This document shows, piece by piece, positions 30,976 through 40,505 of a stretch of 64,000 nt of DNA. Every line of letters starts with the position of its first letter. The first letter of the stretch is position 1. The position numbers and the translations under genes are program-made. Origin of the DNA: Chitinophagaceae bacterium (GTDB lineage Bacteria; Bacteroidota; Bacteroidia; Chitinophagales; Chitinophagaceae); assembly GCA_016720825.1 (NCBI GenBank), contig JADKJV010000001.1:496001-560000 (forward strand). The letters run 5' to 3'. Under the pieces are notes generated by a model that worked only from the letters and a program-made list of their open reading frames with translations, had not been told where the DNA came from and searched no databases.

Positions 30976-32592
30976 ATGAGAAGAAATACACCGCAGATTG
31001 TGCTTGTTGCAATCTCTATCATGATTTGCACGGCTTTGCATGCACAAAAAACAGTTACTATCAGTACCAAAGCCCTGCGCGATAAAATCGCCGGGGGCTG
31101 GGCCGGAAAAATGATTGGTGTTACCTACGGAGCACCCAGCGAATTCCATTTCCTGCAGGCAGTAAATAACGATTCCATCAAATGGTCACCAGCCGATATT
31201 AAAGGCAGTGTTTGGCAAGACGACTTGTATGTACAGTTAACATTCCTCATGGCAATGGACCAATACGGCATAGATGCACCTGCGGTAAAGTTCCAGGAAA
31301 TGCTGGCTAAAGCAGGTTATCCGCTGTGGTGTGCCAACATGCAGGCGCGTAAAAATTATTTTGACGGGATTTATCCTCCTGCTTCAGGTAGCCCGGAATA
31401 CAGTTTCCGTGCGGATGATATCGATTTCCAGATTGAAGCAGATTATATCGGTTTTATGAACCCCGGTATGCCCGGTAATGTGGTGAAGATGGCCGGCAAG
31501 ATCGGGCACATTATGAACTATGGCGATGGTGTGTACGGCGGTATTTTTCTAGGCGCATTATACAGTGCTGCTTATTTTGAAAACAATATCCCGCAGGTGA
31601 TTCAAAAAGCGCTGCAGGCCATTCCGGCTAATTCTGATTATGCCCGGATCATAAAAGATGTAATCAAACTGCATGCACACTATCCCGATAGCTGGCAAAC
31701 AGCCTGGAAAGAACTGGATAATAAATGGGGTGATGTGGACATCAGCGGCGCCGGACACCCGTTTAATATTGATGCGAAAATAAACGGAGCATATATCGTC
31801 ATGGGTCTGTTATATGGCGGGGGTGATGTCAATAAAACAATGGAGATCACCACCCGCTGCGGACAGGATTCTGATTGCAATCCCTCCAGTGCGCTGGCTG
31901 TTATCGGCCTGATCAAAGGATTCAGCCAGATGCCAGCTGCCATGCAGGAAGGAGTAAAACAGGTTGGTGATTCAATATTTATCAATACTACATACTCCTT
32001 TAACAGTGCAGTCGAACAAACTTATCAATACGCGATTAAACTGATCATAGCCAATGGTGGTAAAATCGTGAATGACCAGATTACTATTCCGCAACAGGCT
32101 TTTGTTGCCGCCAAAGCAGAAGATGCTTTTCCGAAAGTGGTTTTTGATAAATCAGTTACCGTTTTCACAAAATCAGACTGGATTTATACCGGCCATTGGG
32201 AAGTATACAAACAAAAATCCTGGGATGGAAAAAGCGAAACGCCGCAAGCCATGGTAAGCAGCACTGCCGGAGATACTGCCAGTTATACTTTTACAGGCAC
32301 CGGTATTTCACTCATGGGAAATTGGGTAAAAGACGGTGGCCGGGCAGATGTTTATCTCGATGGCATGTTTTTCCGCACGATCGACACCTATTATAATTAC
32401 AGTAACCAGGAACACCGTGACGTGAGTATCTGGCATATATTCCAGCTGCCTTTCGGAATCCATACTGTAAGGGTCGTTGCAAAAGGAGAGAAAAACCCGA
32501 CTTCTGCCGGCACGAATGTATATATTACCAGGGCCATCAGCTTCCAGACCGGCCCCAAGAAAAGCGATACCTGGCGGTTTACGTTTGAATAA
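30976..32592 (+). CDS. Secreted ADP-ribosylglycohydrolase-family protein with C-terminal beta domain
   Basis: A 538-residue exported protein (signal IVLVAISIMICTALHA). Residues 25-370 form the DraG/ARH all-helical fold: IAGGWAGKMIGVTYGAP, the metal-binding WQDDLYVQLTFL, and GQDSDCNPSSALAVIGLI carrying the second Asp pair. The remainder (about 390-538), with FTGTGISLMGNWVKDGGRAD and VYLDGMFFRTIDTYYN, looks like a carbohydrate-binding beta-sandwich. Similar secreted proteins accompany glycan-utilisation genes, so the substrate is probably a glycoside rather than ADP-ribosylated protein (inference). It follows the YdjC deacetylase. Confidence 0.87.
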   Translation: MRRNTPQIVLVAISIMICTALHAQKTVTISTKALRDKIAGGWAGKMIGVTYGAPSEFHFLQAVNNDSIKWSPADIKGSVWQDDLYVQLTFLMAMDQYGIDAPAVKFQEMLAKAGYPLWCANMQARKNYFDGIYPPASGSPEYSFRADDIDFQIEADYIGFMNPGMPGNVVKMAGKIGHIMNYGDGVYGGIFLGALYSAAYFENNIPQVIQKALQAIPANSDYARIIKDVIKLHAHYPDSWQTAWKELDNKWGDVDISGAGHPFNIDAKINGAYIVMGLLYGGGDVNKTMEITTRCGQDSDCNPSSALAVIGLIKGFSQMPAAMQEGVKQVGDSIFINTTYSFNSAVEQTYQYAIKLIIANGGKIVNDQITIPQQAFVAAKAEDAFPKVVFDKSVTVFTKSDWIYTGHWEVYKQKSWDGKSETPQAMVSSTAGDTASYTFTGTGISLMGNWVKDGGRADVYLDGMFFRTIDTYYNYSNQEHRDVSIWHIFQLPFGIHTVRVVAKGEKNPTSAGTNVYITRAISFQTGPKKSDTWRFTFE

Positions 32593-32608
32593 CTTTCAAA
32601 TCCATTGC

Positions 32609-33109
32609 ATGAAACGGAGTTTGTTGTTTGTTTTATTGCTGACTGGTTTAAACGTTACCGCCCAAACCTGGGTGAAACTGCCCAACAGCACAATAACCTA
32701 CTCCAATTTTTGGGCAACAGCGGGAGAAGACCAATATAAAATACAATACGAATATTTTAAAAAAGACGGCAACCTGCTGATAATAGAAAGATTCATCGCT
32801 GCCGATTTCAAGCGGGTACTCTCTTTCAACCCTGCTGCTTTTGACAGCCTTTTTTCAAATGCAAAAATCCTTTGCACCCCGGAAGGCCTCAATGACTCAT
32901 TAATAAAAGGCATCAATTACAAGCAGGCACTGTTGCTTACAGACAGGCAATTGGTTATCGGTGACAAAGAAATTATCTGGATTATGAAGAACACGGGTCC
33001 CTGCAGTTCTTCCAATCCCTGTTACCTGAATATTATTTTCAGGAAAGAGTATAACAAAACGAACCTGATCAGGTTTGTAAAAGCATTGAATCAATATTGC
33101 GAAATCTGA
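32609..33109 (+). CDS. Secreted hypothetical protein
   Basis: From the ATG at 32609 the protein has 166 residues with a signal peptide (LLFVLLLTGLNVTAQ). The mature part begins TWVKLPNSTITYSNFWATAG and has an even mix of strands and short helices. Two Cys lie close together in GPCSSSNPCYLN, a possible disulfide or redox pair. An upstream frame to 32477 overlaps the previous gene and is not used. It may be cotranscribed with the glycohydrolase-like gene. No family was recognised. Confidence 0.65.
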   Translation: MKRSLLFVLLLTGLNVTAQTWVKLPNSTITYSNFWATAGEDQYKIQYEYFKKDGNLLIIERFIAADFKRVLSFNPAAFDSLFSNAKILCTPEGLNDSLIKGINYKQALLLTDRQLVIGDKEIIWIMKNTGPCSSSNPCYLNIIFRKEYNKTNLIRFVKALNQYCEI

Positions 33110-33118
33110 TTGTCCTTC

Positions 33119-34771
33119 CTACTCCTTCATGTATAAATAGAACAGCGAATTGGTTTGTGGTTCACTTGACTTCACAACCTGTATCGTTACCGGTTGCGGT
33201 CTGAAATTATAGATTGCTTTCCGGGATGACCAGCAGGAAACATTTGCCGGCATATTTAACTCATTTGGACTGAATATGATAAAATCACCGTTACTCACTG
33301 CGAAAGAAGTGTACTCGTTACTTACATAGTTTGGATGTAATGCCGGGAATAAGTTAATGTACCAGTCATTGGCAGAAGGCTCAAGTGAGAGCGTTGTATC
33401 ATCCCCGATAAAAACAGTCATAAACTGATCATTATCCCATAAAGGATATGCTCCGGAAAAAGGCCTTGGTGCATCCGGAAGTGCTGCCCACGAGTTATTG
33501 AAAGGATCATATTTGGCACCTGATTTAAATACACTGTCTTTACTTATGAATCCAAAACATAATGCCGGAAAAGGCGGGTTACATAAATAGCAGTACATTA
33601 TACCTGGCCTGGCTTGCCTTCCCCCCGTAATTACAATATTGGATCCGTCAAAAAATACTGCTTCATCCTGTCTGCCTGCCAGCCCTCCGTTTGCAGGGAC
33701 TTCGGTCCAGCTATTGGACTGCACATTATAGAATCGTCCGTCAGTGAAATAAACGGAAGAATCGTACGTAGAGCTCACAGGGCCACCAGTAAAGCAGGAA
33801 TAAACAGTTGTGGGCACAGTGAAATACTTCCTGCCGCCCCAAATAAACAAGCCGTCATTCGCATACGCCATTGCAAAATCTACCCTTCCCTGGAAACCGG
33901 CCGGTGCGGGGATGTGTTCCCAAACATTGGCAAACGGACTGTACCGGTAACCATCCGCCATATATGTATAATCGCCGGATGTGTTATCATATATACGACC
34001 GCCATATATAATAAGTTCGGCTCCGGATGAAATCACTGAATATTCTGTCCTTGCATCTGTAAATGCATTATTAACAGCGATGCTATCCCAAGTTTTCAAC
34101 CTGTAATTAAACCTCGCGCCTTTTTGTAACCCGGTATTCCAGAATACGATCCACGAAGAAACAGTTTTTACAATTGCCGGCGAATATCCAACCACTTGTA
34201 AATAAGCAGGCGGGATAACCTGTGATGTCCATTTATCCGTATTCCGCGAATAATTAAAAATACTATCCTGTGAAAAAAAGTACACCCCGCTGTCTGTATA
34301 AACTGATTTCCCGAAACTATTACATCTTGGGGCATCCAGGTTTAAATCAGAACCCAAATTGCCTTTATACCATTGTAAGGCAGGTATCACACTGTCACCG
34401 ATAACCTGGCTCACCATATTGTGTGTCAGGTATCCCGCATACTTGAATCCTTCATTGATCAGGGTTGGATCGTTTTGTGACTTGCTTAATACCATTGAAC
34501 CGGACGGCAATGCGCCCATGATCTGCCAGCGGGTACCGTTATACAGATTATACTGTTTGGTGGTTGTATTGTAAACAGTAAGGCCATTGGCCGGACTGGC
34601 AATGGCATTCCGCTGGGTGGTGGTCATCCGGGGAATCAGAATCCCCTTGCTGGAAGAGCTGATGTCAAGCTGTGCGGATGTGTTCGGGGAGGCCGTACCA
34701 ATCCCAATTGACTGGGACTGGCCGGCAATCCCTGCAATAACCATCCAAATCCCTAATAAGATATTTTTCAT
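33119..34771 (-). CDS. Kelch-repeat surface protein with NVGIGT-type N-terminal module
   Basis: A 550-residue protein with a signal peptide (WMVIAGIAGQS). The first module reads IGIGTASPNTSAQLDISSSS, then KGILIPRMTTTQRNAI and NGLTVYNTTTKQYNLYNGTRW. It closely parallels the opening of the gene at 62938. The rest contains Kelch/galactose-oxidase-like blades: AVISSGAELIIYGGRIYDN, AMAYANDGLFIWGGRKYF and VFFDGSNIVITGGRQARPG. It is probably an extracellular beta-propeller. No C-terminal sorting domain is obvious. It shares an ATGA overlap with the upstream small gene, so it is the last gene of a minus-strand operon. Confidence 0.85.
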   Translation of the reverse strand: MKNILLGIWMVIAGIAGQSQSIGIGTASPNTSAQLDISSSSKGILIPRMTTTQRNAIASPANGLTVYNTTTKQYNLYNGTRWQIMGALPSGSMVLSKSQNDPTLINEGFKYAGYLTHNMVSQVIGDSVIPALQWYKGNLGSDLNLDAPRCNSFGKSVYTDSGVYFFSQDSIFNYSRNTDKWTSQVIPPAYLQVVGYSPAIVKTVSSWIVFWNTGLQKGARFNYRLKTWDSIAVNNAFTDARTEYSVISSGAELIIYGGRIYDNTSGDYTYMADGYRYSPFANVWEHIPAPAGFQGRVDFAMAYANDGLFIWGGRKYFTVPTTVYSCFTGGPVSSTYDSSVYFTDGRFYNVQSNSWTEVPANGGLAGRQDEAVFFDGSNIVITGGRQARPGIMYCYLCNPPFPALCFGFISKDSVFKSGAKYDPFNNSWAALPDAPRPFSGAYPLWDNDQFMTVFIGDDTTLSLEPSANDWYINLFPALHPNYVSNEYTSFAVSNGDFIIFSPNELNMPANVSCWSSRKAIYNFRPQPVTIQVVKSSEPQTNSLFYLYMKE

Positions 34772-35022
34772 GTTACCGTTTTATCGTTGTTAGTTTCCTG
34801 CTGCAGCAATTGAACAACTGCATCTTTTATAATAGCAACCCTGTTTCTCCTGTTCATGGCCAGATCGCCAATAACACGAATCCGCCTGTTTATCCAATCC
34901 GGTGCCCAGCCTTCCATTCCTTCGATATAATAAACAGCTGAATAGCCAGTCACCACCGCAGCATGACCGGCTATATCCCGGGCTTCCCCCTTGAGATAAA
35001 TTGTTATACCAGGCTTAACCAT
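34768..35022 (-). CDS. Small beta-rich hypothetical protein (84 aa)
   Basis: An 84-residue protein from the ATG at 35022. KPGITIYLKGEARDIAGHAA, YIEGMEGWAPDWINRRIRVI and GDL form a run of strands resembling a small OB-like or DUF domain seen in Bacteroidota ('G.a..a..gav....evYyI.Gl..W'). The frame is open further upstream, inside the preceding lipoprotein gene, so a longer or frameshifted product cannot be excluded. Its stop overlaps the Kelch gene start (ATGA). Function unknown. Confidence 0.6.
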   Translation of the reverse strand: MVKPGITIYLKGEARDIAGHAAVVTGYSAVYYIEGMEGWAPDWINRRIRVIGDLAMNRRNRVAIIKDAVVQLLQQETNNDKTVT

Positions 35023-35029
35023 GTTCTGA

Positions 35030-35446
35030 TCATTCACATTGATAGCTGCATATCTCTGCCCCGTTGCGGTCAAACCACTGGTAACGGATGGGAATATGTT
35101 CCAGCCTGAAAATTTCAATAAACCAGGTAGGCGATGTTTTGTAGGTTGCACAATGTTCTGCCTGGTGCAGTTTTTTAAATTCCCCGGGCTGGATGTCGCT
35201 TAGCTGCAAATCAGTCAGTGAATAATAAAATACCACATTACCTTCCGTTCCTGCCCTCGCGCTGTCGAAACGGATTCCATTCAATACAAATTCCGGTAAC
35301 CGTTTATTCAATCTTTCGAGGTTAACAGCCAGGTTGAATTTTTCTGGTGGCTGGTCGCCCGGACTTAAGCGTGGTTCCATTTTATTATTATTACTGCAGG
35401 ATACACAAACGCCAATCACTACCAGCATACATATTTGTTTCAGCAT
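35030..35446 (-). CDS. Hypothetical lipoprotein
   Basis: A 138-residue lipoprotein with a signal ending VVIGVCVSC (Cys17). The mature part starts SNNNKMEPRLSPGDQPPEKF and has the pattern of small Bacteroidota lipoproteins ending in a 'Y.w.D.nG.ei' motif, here RYQWFDRNGAEICSYQC. The stop lies seven bases before the next gene's ATG. The downstream frame overlaps this end, so one mutation could separate or join them; the family-like ending supports an intact gene. Confidence 0.65.
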   Translation of the reverse strand: MLKQICMLVVIGVCVSCSNNNKMEPRLSPGDQPPEKFNLAVNLERLNKRLPEFVLNGIRFDSARAGTEGNVVFYYSLTDLQLSDIQPGEFKKLHQAEHCATYKTSPTWFIEIFRLEHIPIRYQWFDRNGAEICSYQCE

Positions 35447-35447
35447 A

Positions 35448-36474
35448 TTATTGTTTTACCATTTTACGGATACAATACTGGTCACTCACGAAAATATTCC
35501 CTGCCGCATCCACACTCAATCCTTTTACGCTGCGGAAACGGGCTTTGGCTCCGGCTGCATCGCGCCAGTCCTGCTCCTCTGAACCGGCTAATGTGGTTAC
35601 CACTCCGGCGGGACTCACTTTACGAATGCGGGTGATTTCCCCCACGATCAGGTTATCATCTTTATCTATTGCCAGCGCACCAATTTGTAAAAACCTGGCG
35701 GCTTTACCAGTTCCGTCATGATTAACACCAGTTGGCGTAAGTGCCGTTACATCACCCGCACCCTCTTCCATTCTGTGAAATATATACATTCCCTTTGCTG
35801 TCAACCGCAATCGCCCAGATCTCCTGGAATTGTGCTGCTTTCCCGGTGCCGGGCTTGAAATCACCGATCTGGCCGTTACCGGCGATCGTTGTTACTTTTC
35901 CGTCTGTACTGATTTTCCTGATCATGCTGTTGTATGTATCAGCCACGTAGATGTTGCCATTCTTGTCCATGCAGATCCGGGTAGGCCCGTTGAAACCTGC
36001 TTCGAGTGCAGGGCCATCATCCTTGCCTTTATAGCCGTTATCACCGGCAAAAGGTGTTACCGTTTTATCAGGACTGATTTTATAGATCATATGATCCCGT
36101 CGGCTGCTTACATAGATGTTACCGTTTTTATCGGTACAGATTCCATCTTGTCCGGGAAGGGGATTAATATCAAGGCTATTCCCGTTTATATCAAAAACGC
36201 CAACGCCAAACAGCGTACTCACATTCATATCCGGATCCACTTTCCGCAGGCAGTTTTGGTCAATCACATACAGATTTCCGGAAACGTCCAGGGCAGATGG
36301 GCCCAATTCCCAGGTAAAACTGGCTTTAGTGCCCTTACCATCAATGATGTGACCGTTTTCTTCCCAACCGGCTACAGTAGTAACCGACCAGCTTTCCGGG
36401 GGTAATTTCTCGTGAGAAATAAATGAGAATGAAAAAAGGCAAGTGGCTAAAAGGGAGAAGCGTATTAGTTTCAT
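35448..36474 (-). pseudogene. NHL-repeat secreted protein interrupted by a frameshift
   Basis: The frame from 36474 gives a signal peptide and four to five NHL blades (GPSALDVSGNLYVIDQNCLR, TRICMDKNGNIYVADTYNSM, IWAIAVDSKGNVYISQNGR), then stops at 35752. NHL blades resume in another frame (IGALAIDKDDNLIVGEITRI, VKGLSVDAAGNIFVSDQYCI) to 35448. The junction lies near 35771, inside what should be one blade. The intact protein would have about 341 residues and form a six-bladed propeller. Single-base loss or gain explains it. Two bases separate its end from the lipoprotein gene, so it belongs to this cluster. Confidence 0.75.
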
Positions 36475-36492
36475 AAAAAGTTTTATTTAGTA

Positions 36493-37113
36493 TCAGAAGT
36501 AAGTATAATCGTAAGTGCTGTTTACAAAACCGGTGGATATCACACGTACTATTCGTCCCTGCGCATCTTTTTCATAAGCCTGGTTAATGACTTGTGTGTT
36601 TGTAATGGCACCCGAAGCGTCATAAAAAATAGCGGTTGGTGACCTTTTTTTGATCGCATTTGACTTCGGCTTTATGTTCTTGCCTCCAACAATGGCGGAG
36701 CCAAAGTCTGGTGCTGGTCTGAAATTGTATTCAGAACATCTGTGTAATATTCATACTTTGATACCAGGCCTACAGCCCCGTTTGTGCCTTTGCTTACAGT
36801 ACTGTCAAGCTGCTTACCTGTATAGAAATAATCTGTACGCGCAATACCTGTACTGTAATAACCAACCACACTGGTTGTCATTTTATTACTGTTATAAGCC
36901 CTTTCACTATAATCAGATGTGGGCGGATAGGTTGTTTTGAAGACCAAACCATCCGTATTCAGCTGGTGCTCCATGGTGAGATTGAGTGCGCCTGTGGTGC
37001 CTGTATTCCGACTCTGTAACACCTTCCCGCAATGTTGAATAAATGCATATTCATTCCGACGGACGGTTATTGCGGCTTCGGCCTTTTTTGATTACAATTT
37101 TGCTCCTGCTCAT
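36493..37113 (-). pseudogene. Decayed secreted/YD-like protein fragment
   Basis: Three adjacent frames together encode a protein-like stretch. The middle frame holds LNLTMEHQLNTDGLVFKTTY and VGYYSTGIARTDYFYTGKQL. The next frame continues DFGSAIVGGKNIKPKSNAIK and ends YEKDAQGRIVRVISTGFVNS with STYDYTYF before TGA at 36493. The 'DaqGRi..v' wording is like tyrosine-aspartate repeats of Bacteroidota surface lipoproteins. A shift near 36690 separates the last two parts and another near 37050 may separate the beginning. No signal peptide is present. It looks like the tail of a once larger gene. Confidence 0.55.
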
Positions 37114-37198
37114 TATAGCTATATTTACTAAGCAACCCCATTTGCAATTATTTGTAACATCTTTTACTTTATAATAGGCTTCAGGCGTTGCCGCGGGA

Positions 37199-37546
37199 TT
37201 AAGATTGAATCGCAGCTGCACATTTGTCTACATTCAGTGCGCCATAATCAAACACATGGCGGCTGCCGTCTTTCAGGGTGACAATGCATTTTTTACTGAA
37301 TAAGGATTTCTGTACTTCCACTGAGCCTATATCGGCTTTGTTGATTTCCAGGAAACCCTCACTGCCCCATTTCACAAATACAAACTCTTCCAGGATACCT
37401 TTGGCGGATACATCAAATTTTGCATCATAGAGCAGGCGCTGGTTGGTGACCGTAAGCTTGCCATTGAATTTCCCGCCTTTGGGAGGGACGTATAAAATGG
37501 TCCAGGTATCAATTTTTGTTTCACCGGGTTGAAGGGTAATGTTCAT
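37199..37546 (-). CDS. GRAM/PH-like domain protein
   Basis: A 115-residue protein. GKLTVTNQRLLYDAKFDV, FLEINKADIGSVEVQK and VTLKDGSRHVFDYGALNVDK follow the GRAM/PH-like pattern, in which short strands form a lipid- or protein-binding barrel. No signal peptide is present. The start overlaps the stop of the small membrane-protein frame upstream (ATGA), suggesting a two-gene operon in which the membrane protein and a soluble PH-like domain cooperate (inference). Confidence 0.8.
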   Translation of the reverse strand: MNITLQPGETKIDTWTILYVPPKGGKFNGKLTVTNQRLLYDAKFDVSAKGILEEFVFVKWGSEGFLEINKADIGSVEVQKSLFSKKCIVTLKDGSRHVFDYGALNVDKCAAAIQS

Positions 37547-37749
37547 GCTGTTTGATTTAATGATGACTTAAAATAAATCCATGATTGACTGGCATCAAAG
37601 CACCAAACAGGGAACGGTTGCCAAAAAATGGTGAGAGGCAGTAAGTTTATCCATGATGCAAAAAACAACACGTAAAATATTCCGGAAGAAATCAATGCTA
37701 ACGGCAGGACAAATACAGTGATCGGCAGGAATGAAACAGGGAACGGCAT
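37543..37749 (-). CDS. Small hydrophobic membrane protein (68 aa)
   Basis: From the ATG at 37749 a 68-residue product has about two hydrophobic spans: VSFLPITVFVLPLALISSGI with FYVLFFASWINLLPLTIFW after it. It ends QSWIYFKSSLNQTA. Its stop overlaps the start of the GRAM-like gene (ATGA). The frame extends upstream to 37896, but that would overlap the divergent kinase gene. Hydrophobic frames can arise by chance, so the call rests on the coupling. Confidence 0.45.
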   Translation of the reverse strand: MPFPVSFLPITVFVLPLALISSGIFYVLFFASWINLLPLTIFWQPFPVWCFDASQSWIYFKSSLNQTA

Positions 37750-37825
37750 GCACTGTATATACCACTGCCGGCGGGGATATATTAATGAATTTAGTTTTGT
37801 ATTTTCAGTCCGTAAACCCCCACTG

Positions 37826-39688
37826 ATGAAAGGACTGTTGTTTGGAATCATTTTCTGTTGCTGTTCGCTTTTTTCCCGCGGCCAGAACACCATCAATATC
37901 GATTCTCTGAAGACAGTATTGGAGCATTCACCGACCGACTCTGCCAGTATTATGAAAGGGCTGCAGCAGATTGAAACCGTTTATACATCAGAAACTGAAC
38001 CTTTGCTGCTGATCGGTAACTGGGGACTTGAATCTGCAAAAAGAATTAATAACAAATATCTGGAGGCCTACGCGAGTATGTCGCTTGGTTTTGCATGGTT
38101 GTATACCAGTCAGTAGGCAGATGAACCCGCCGAACACCTGACGGATGCACTGAAAATTTCAGAAGCCGCTGCTTATTATGATATTACGGCACAGGTATAT
38201 AACGGGCTGGCAACGGTGTACACCCGTAACGGACAGAAAGATAAATTCCGTGAATACACATTGCTTTCGATTGAAGCCAGTAAAAAAATAAATCTTGTGA
38301 TAGGTATAGCCAACGGGTACAGCGGACTGGCGGCCAGTGTTTATGAAGAAAATAAAAAAGACCCGGTTACTATTAAAAAGGCGCTGGAATACCAGCGATT
38401 GGGAGTTGCAGCCTGTGAAAGGATACGTGACAGCCTGAGCCTGATAATCCATTACCAGAATTTTGGCCTGTACTTTACCGCACTGAACATTACTGATTCG
38501 GCGAATTATTTCCTGGAAAAATCAAAATCACTGATTGATGCCACCGGATCGGAGAATGATAATATGAGTTATTATTATTTAAAAGGGGCTTTGTATAAGA
38601 AAATGAAATCCTATACTGCCGCGCTGCAGGCCTTTAACAGCTCTATAGATTACGCTGAAAAATACGGTGCACATACCTATACGATCCGCGTATGGAAAGC
38701 GATGATGGAATTATACCGCGAAACCGGGGATTATAAAAACGCACTCACTTATTACGAAATGTACAAAGAATATACAGATTCGGTACGTGATAAACAGAAC
38801 TTTGCCAAAGCCACCGATATCCAGAACAAATATGAACGGGAGAAAAAAGACAATGAAATTTACAGGTTAAATGAAGAACAGAAACTCGCCCAGGCTTCCC
38901 GCAGGCAGCTGGTGATTTACCTCGTGGCGGCATTAGTGGTTTTAATCGCACTCGGATTTTTATCTTTCCTGCTGCTGAAGAACATCCGCGAACGTAAAGC
39001 CGCTTACAACAGGCTTGAAGAAAAAAGTATCCAGATCCAGGAGCAGGCGATTCAGTTGAGTAAACAAGCCCGTCTCATTGCCCAGTTCCAAAGCCAGATG
39101 AATCCGCATTTTGTTTTCAATGTCCTTCATAATATACAGGGACTGGTGATCAGCGGGGAGCAGGACAAGGCCAGGGGTCAAATCCAGGCACTGGCGCAAC
39201 TGATGCGTAAAACATTTGCCAATGCAGATAAAGATGATATTCCCTTAAAAGAAGAAATCAGTTACCTCCAGAAATACGTTGAATTTGAAAAAACAGCCAT
39301 TGATAAAAAACTGGATTTTGAAGTTCAGATAAACAAGGAAGCAGAAGAAGCATTGATTCCGCCTATGATGATCCAGCCTTTTGTGGAAAATGCGATTAAA
39401 CATGCACAACTGACAACGGTGCAAAATCCCTACATCCACGTGCTGATTGAAATTGAAAATAACCTGCTTAGTATAAGTGTGAAAGACAATGGCATGGGCA
39501 TCCGGAAGGATGAAAGTGGTATTGACAGGCTTTCCCATTCGATGTCGGTTATCAAGTCACGGATTGAACTTATTTTCCAGGAAAAAAACAAACCGGTGAA
39601 TGAAAACCTGTTTTCAGTAAAAACAGTCCCTGAAATTGATACAGGAACACTGGTTAAATTTTATTTACCCCTGAACCTGCCCTATTAA
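37826..39688 (+). pseudogene. TPR sensor histidine kinase (LytS type) with in-frame TAG
   Basis: From the ATG at 37826 the reading frame has a signal peptide (GLLFGIIFCCCSLFSRG), TPR-like repeats, a transmembrane helix (LVIYLVAALVVLIALGFLSF), a coiled coil, and a LytS-type kinase core with QMNPHFVFNVLHNIQGLV (phospho-acceptor His) and an ATP-binding DNGMGI motif. A single TAG at 38114-38116 (after YTSQ, before ADEPAEHLTDAL) interrupts it; both sides are in the same frame. Without the stop it would have 620 residues. It could be a nonsense mutation, a sequencing error or suppressed. The partner regulator follows by four bases. Confidence 0.85.
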
Positions 39689-39692
39689 ATTT

Positions 39693-40454
39693 ATGATCAG
39701 AGCTATATTGGTGGATGATGAAAAGCTCAGCCGGAACACGCTGAGAGTATTATTGGACAAATATTGCCCCGAAGTAACTGTTATTGCTGAATGTGAAAAT
39801 GCAGAATCAGCCAAAGTGCAAACGGCTGCGTTGCAACCCGATCTCATTTTCCTGGATGTAGCAATGCCCGGCAAAAACGGCATTGAATTCCTGCAGGACC
39901 TGGGTGATATTCCTTTTGAAGTCATTTTTGTTACTGCCCATGATAAATATGTGCTGCAGGCCATCCGTTTTGCAGCCGTTGATTATTTGTCAAAACCGGT
40001 TGAAGAAGCACAACTGGTAAAAGCCGTGGCCAGCGCATCCAAACGCATCCAGGAGAAAACAGGCAAACAACAGGTGGAAACCCTGCTGCATAATATGCGC
40101 CGCAATACTGATATGCAGGAAATGCAACTCTGCATTCCCAGCCTGCGCGGATTCCAGGTGGTGGTGATTCATGATATCCTGTATTGTGAAGCTGAAAATA
40201 CATACACCAGCATTTTCCTGAAAGACGGGAAAAAAATACTGGCCTCCCGTCCTTTGCTTGATTATGAAACCCTTTTACAGGACAACCTGTTTTTCCGTGT
40301 GCATAAATCTTTTCTCATCAACCTCAAGCATGTAAAAGAATACCAGAAAGGTGAAGGTGGCATTGTAATTATGAGCAACGGGGCTGAACTCGAAGTATCC
40401 CGCAGGAAAAAAGACAGTTTCCTCGCCCGGATGAAAGAGGTATTCAAATTTTAA
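39693..40454 (+). CDS. LytTR-family response regulator
   Basis: A 253-residue protein. Residues 1-120 are a receiver domain with the acidic pair (ILVDDEK, D8 and D9), phospho-acceptor D55 (LIFLDVAMPG) and the conserved Lys in YLSKPVE. Residues 140-253 are a LytTR DNA-binding domain (YCEAENTYTSIFLKDGKKIL, FFRVHKSFLINLKHVKEYQK). The partner is the interrupted kinase upstream. LytTR regulators typically bind imperfect direct repeats near target promoters; no site was found here. Probably functional on its own sequence. Confidence 0.93.
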   Translation: MIRAILVDDEKLSRNTLRVLLDKYCPEVTVIAECENAESAKVQTAALQPDLIFLDVAMPGKNGIEFLQDLGDIPFEVIFVTAHDKYVLQAIRFAAVDYLSKPVEEAQLVKAVASASKRIQEKTGKQQVETLLHNMRRNTDMQEMQLCIPSLRGFQVVVIHDILYCEAENTYTSIFLKDGKKILASRPLLDYETLLQDNLFFRVHKSFLINLKHVKEYQKGEGGIVIMSNGAELEVSRRKKDSFLARMKEVFKF

Positions 40455-40505
40455 CAAATACATCCGGCCGATATATATATCTTCAGGCAACCTGAAGTAA
40501 TTGCC

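Noticed and set aside
35023..35151. Upstream extension of the 84-residue gene, suggesting a frameshift with the lipoprotein.
   Set aside because: The lipoprotein ends in a family-like YQWFDRNG motif and a new ATG follows seven bases after its stop, so two genes are more likely, though not certain.
37750..37896. N-terminal extension of the small minus-strand membrane protein into the kinase gene.
   Set aside because: It would overlap the signal peptide of the divergent kinase and lacks hydrophobic or conserved pattern; the internal ATG at 37749 is preferred.
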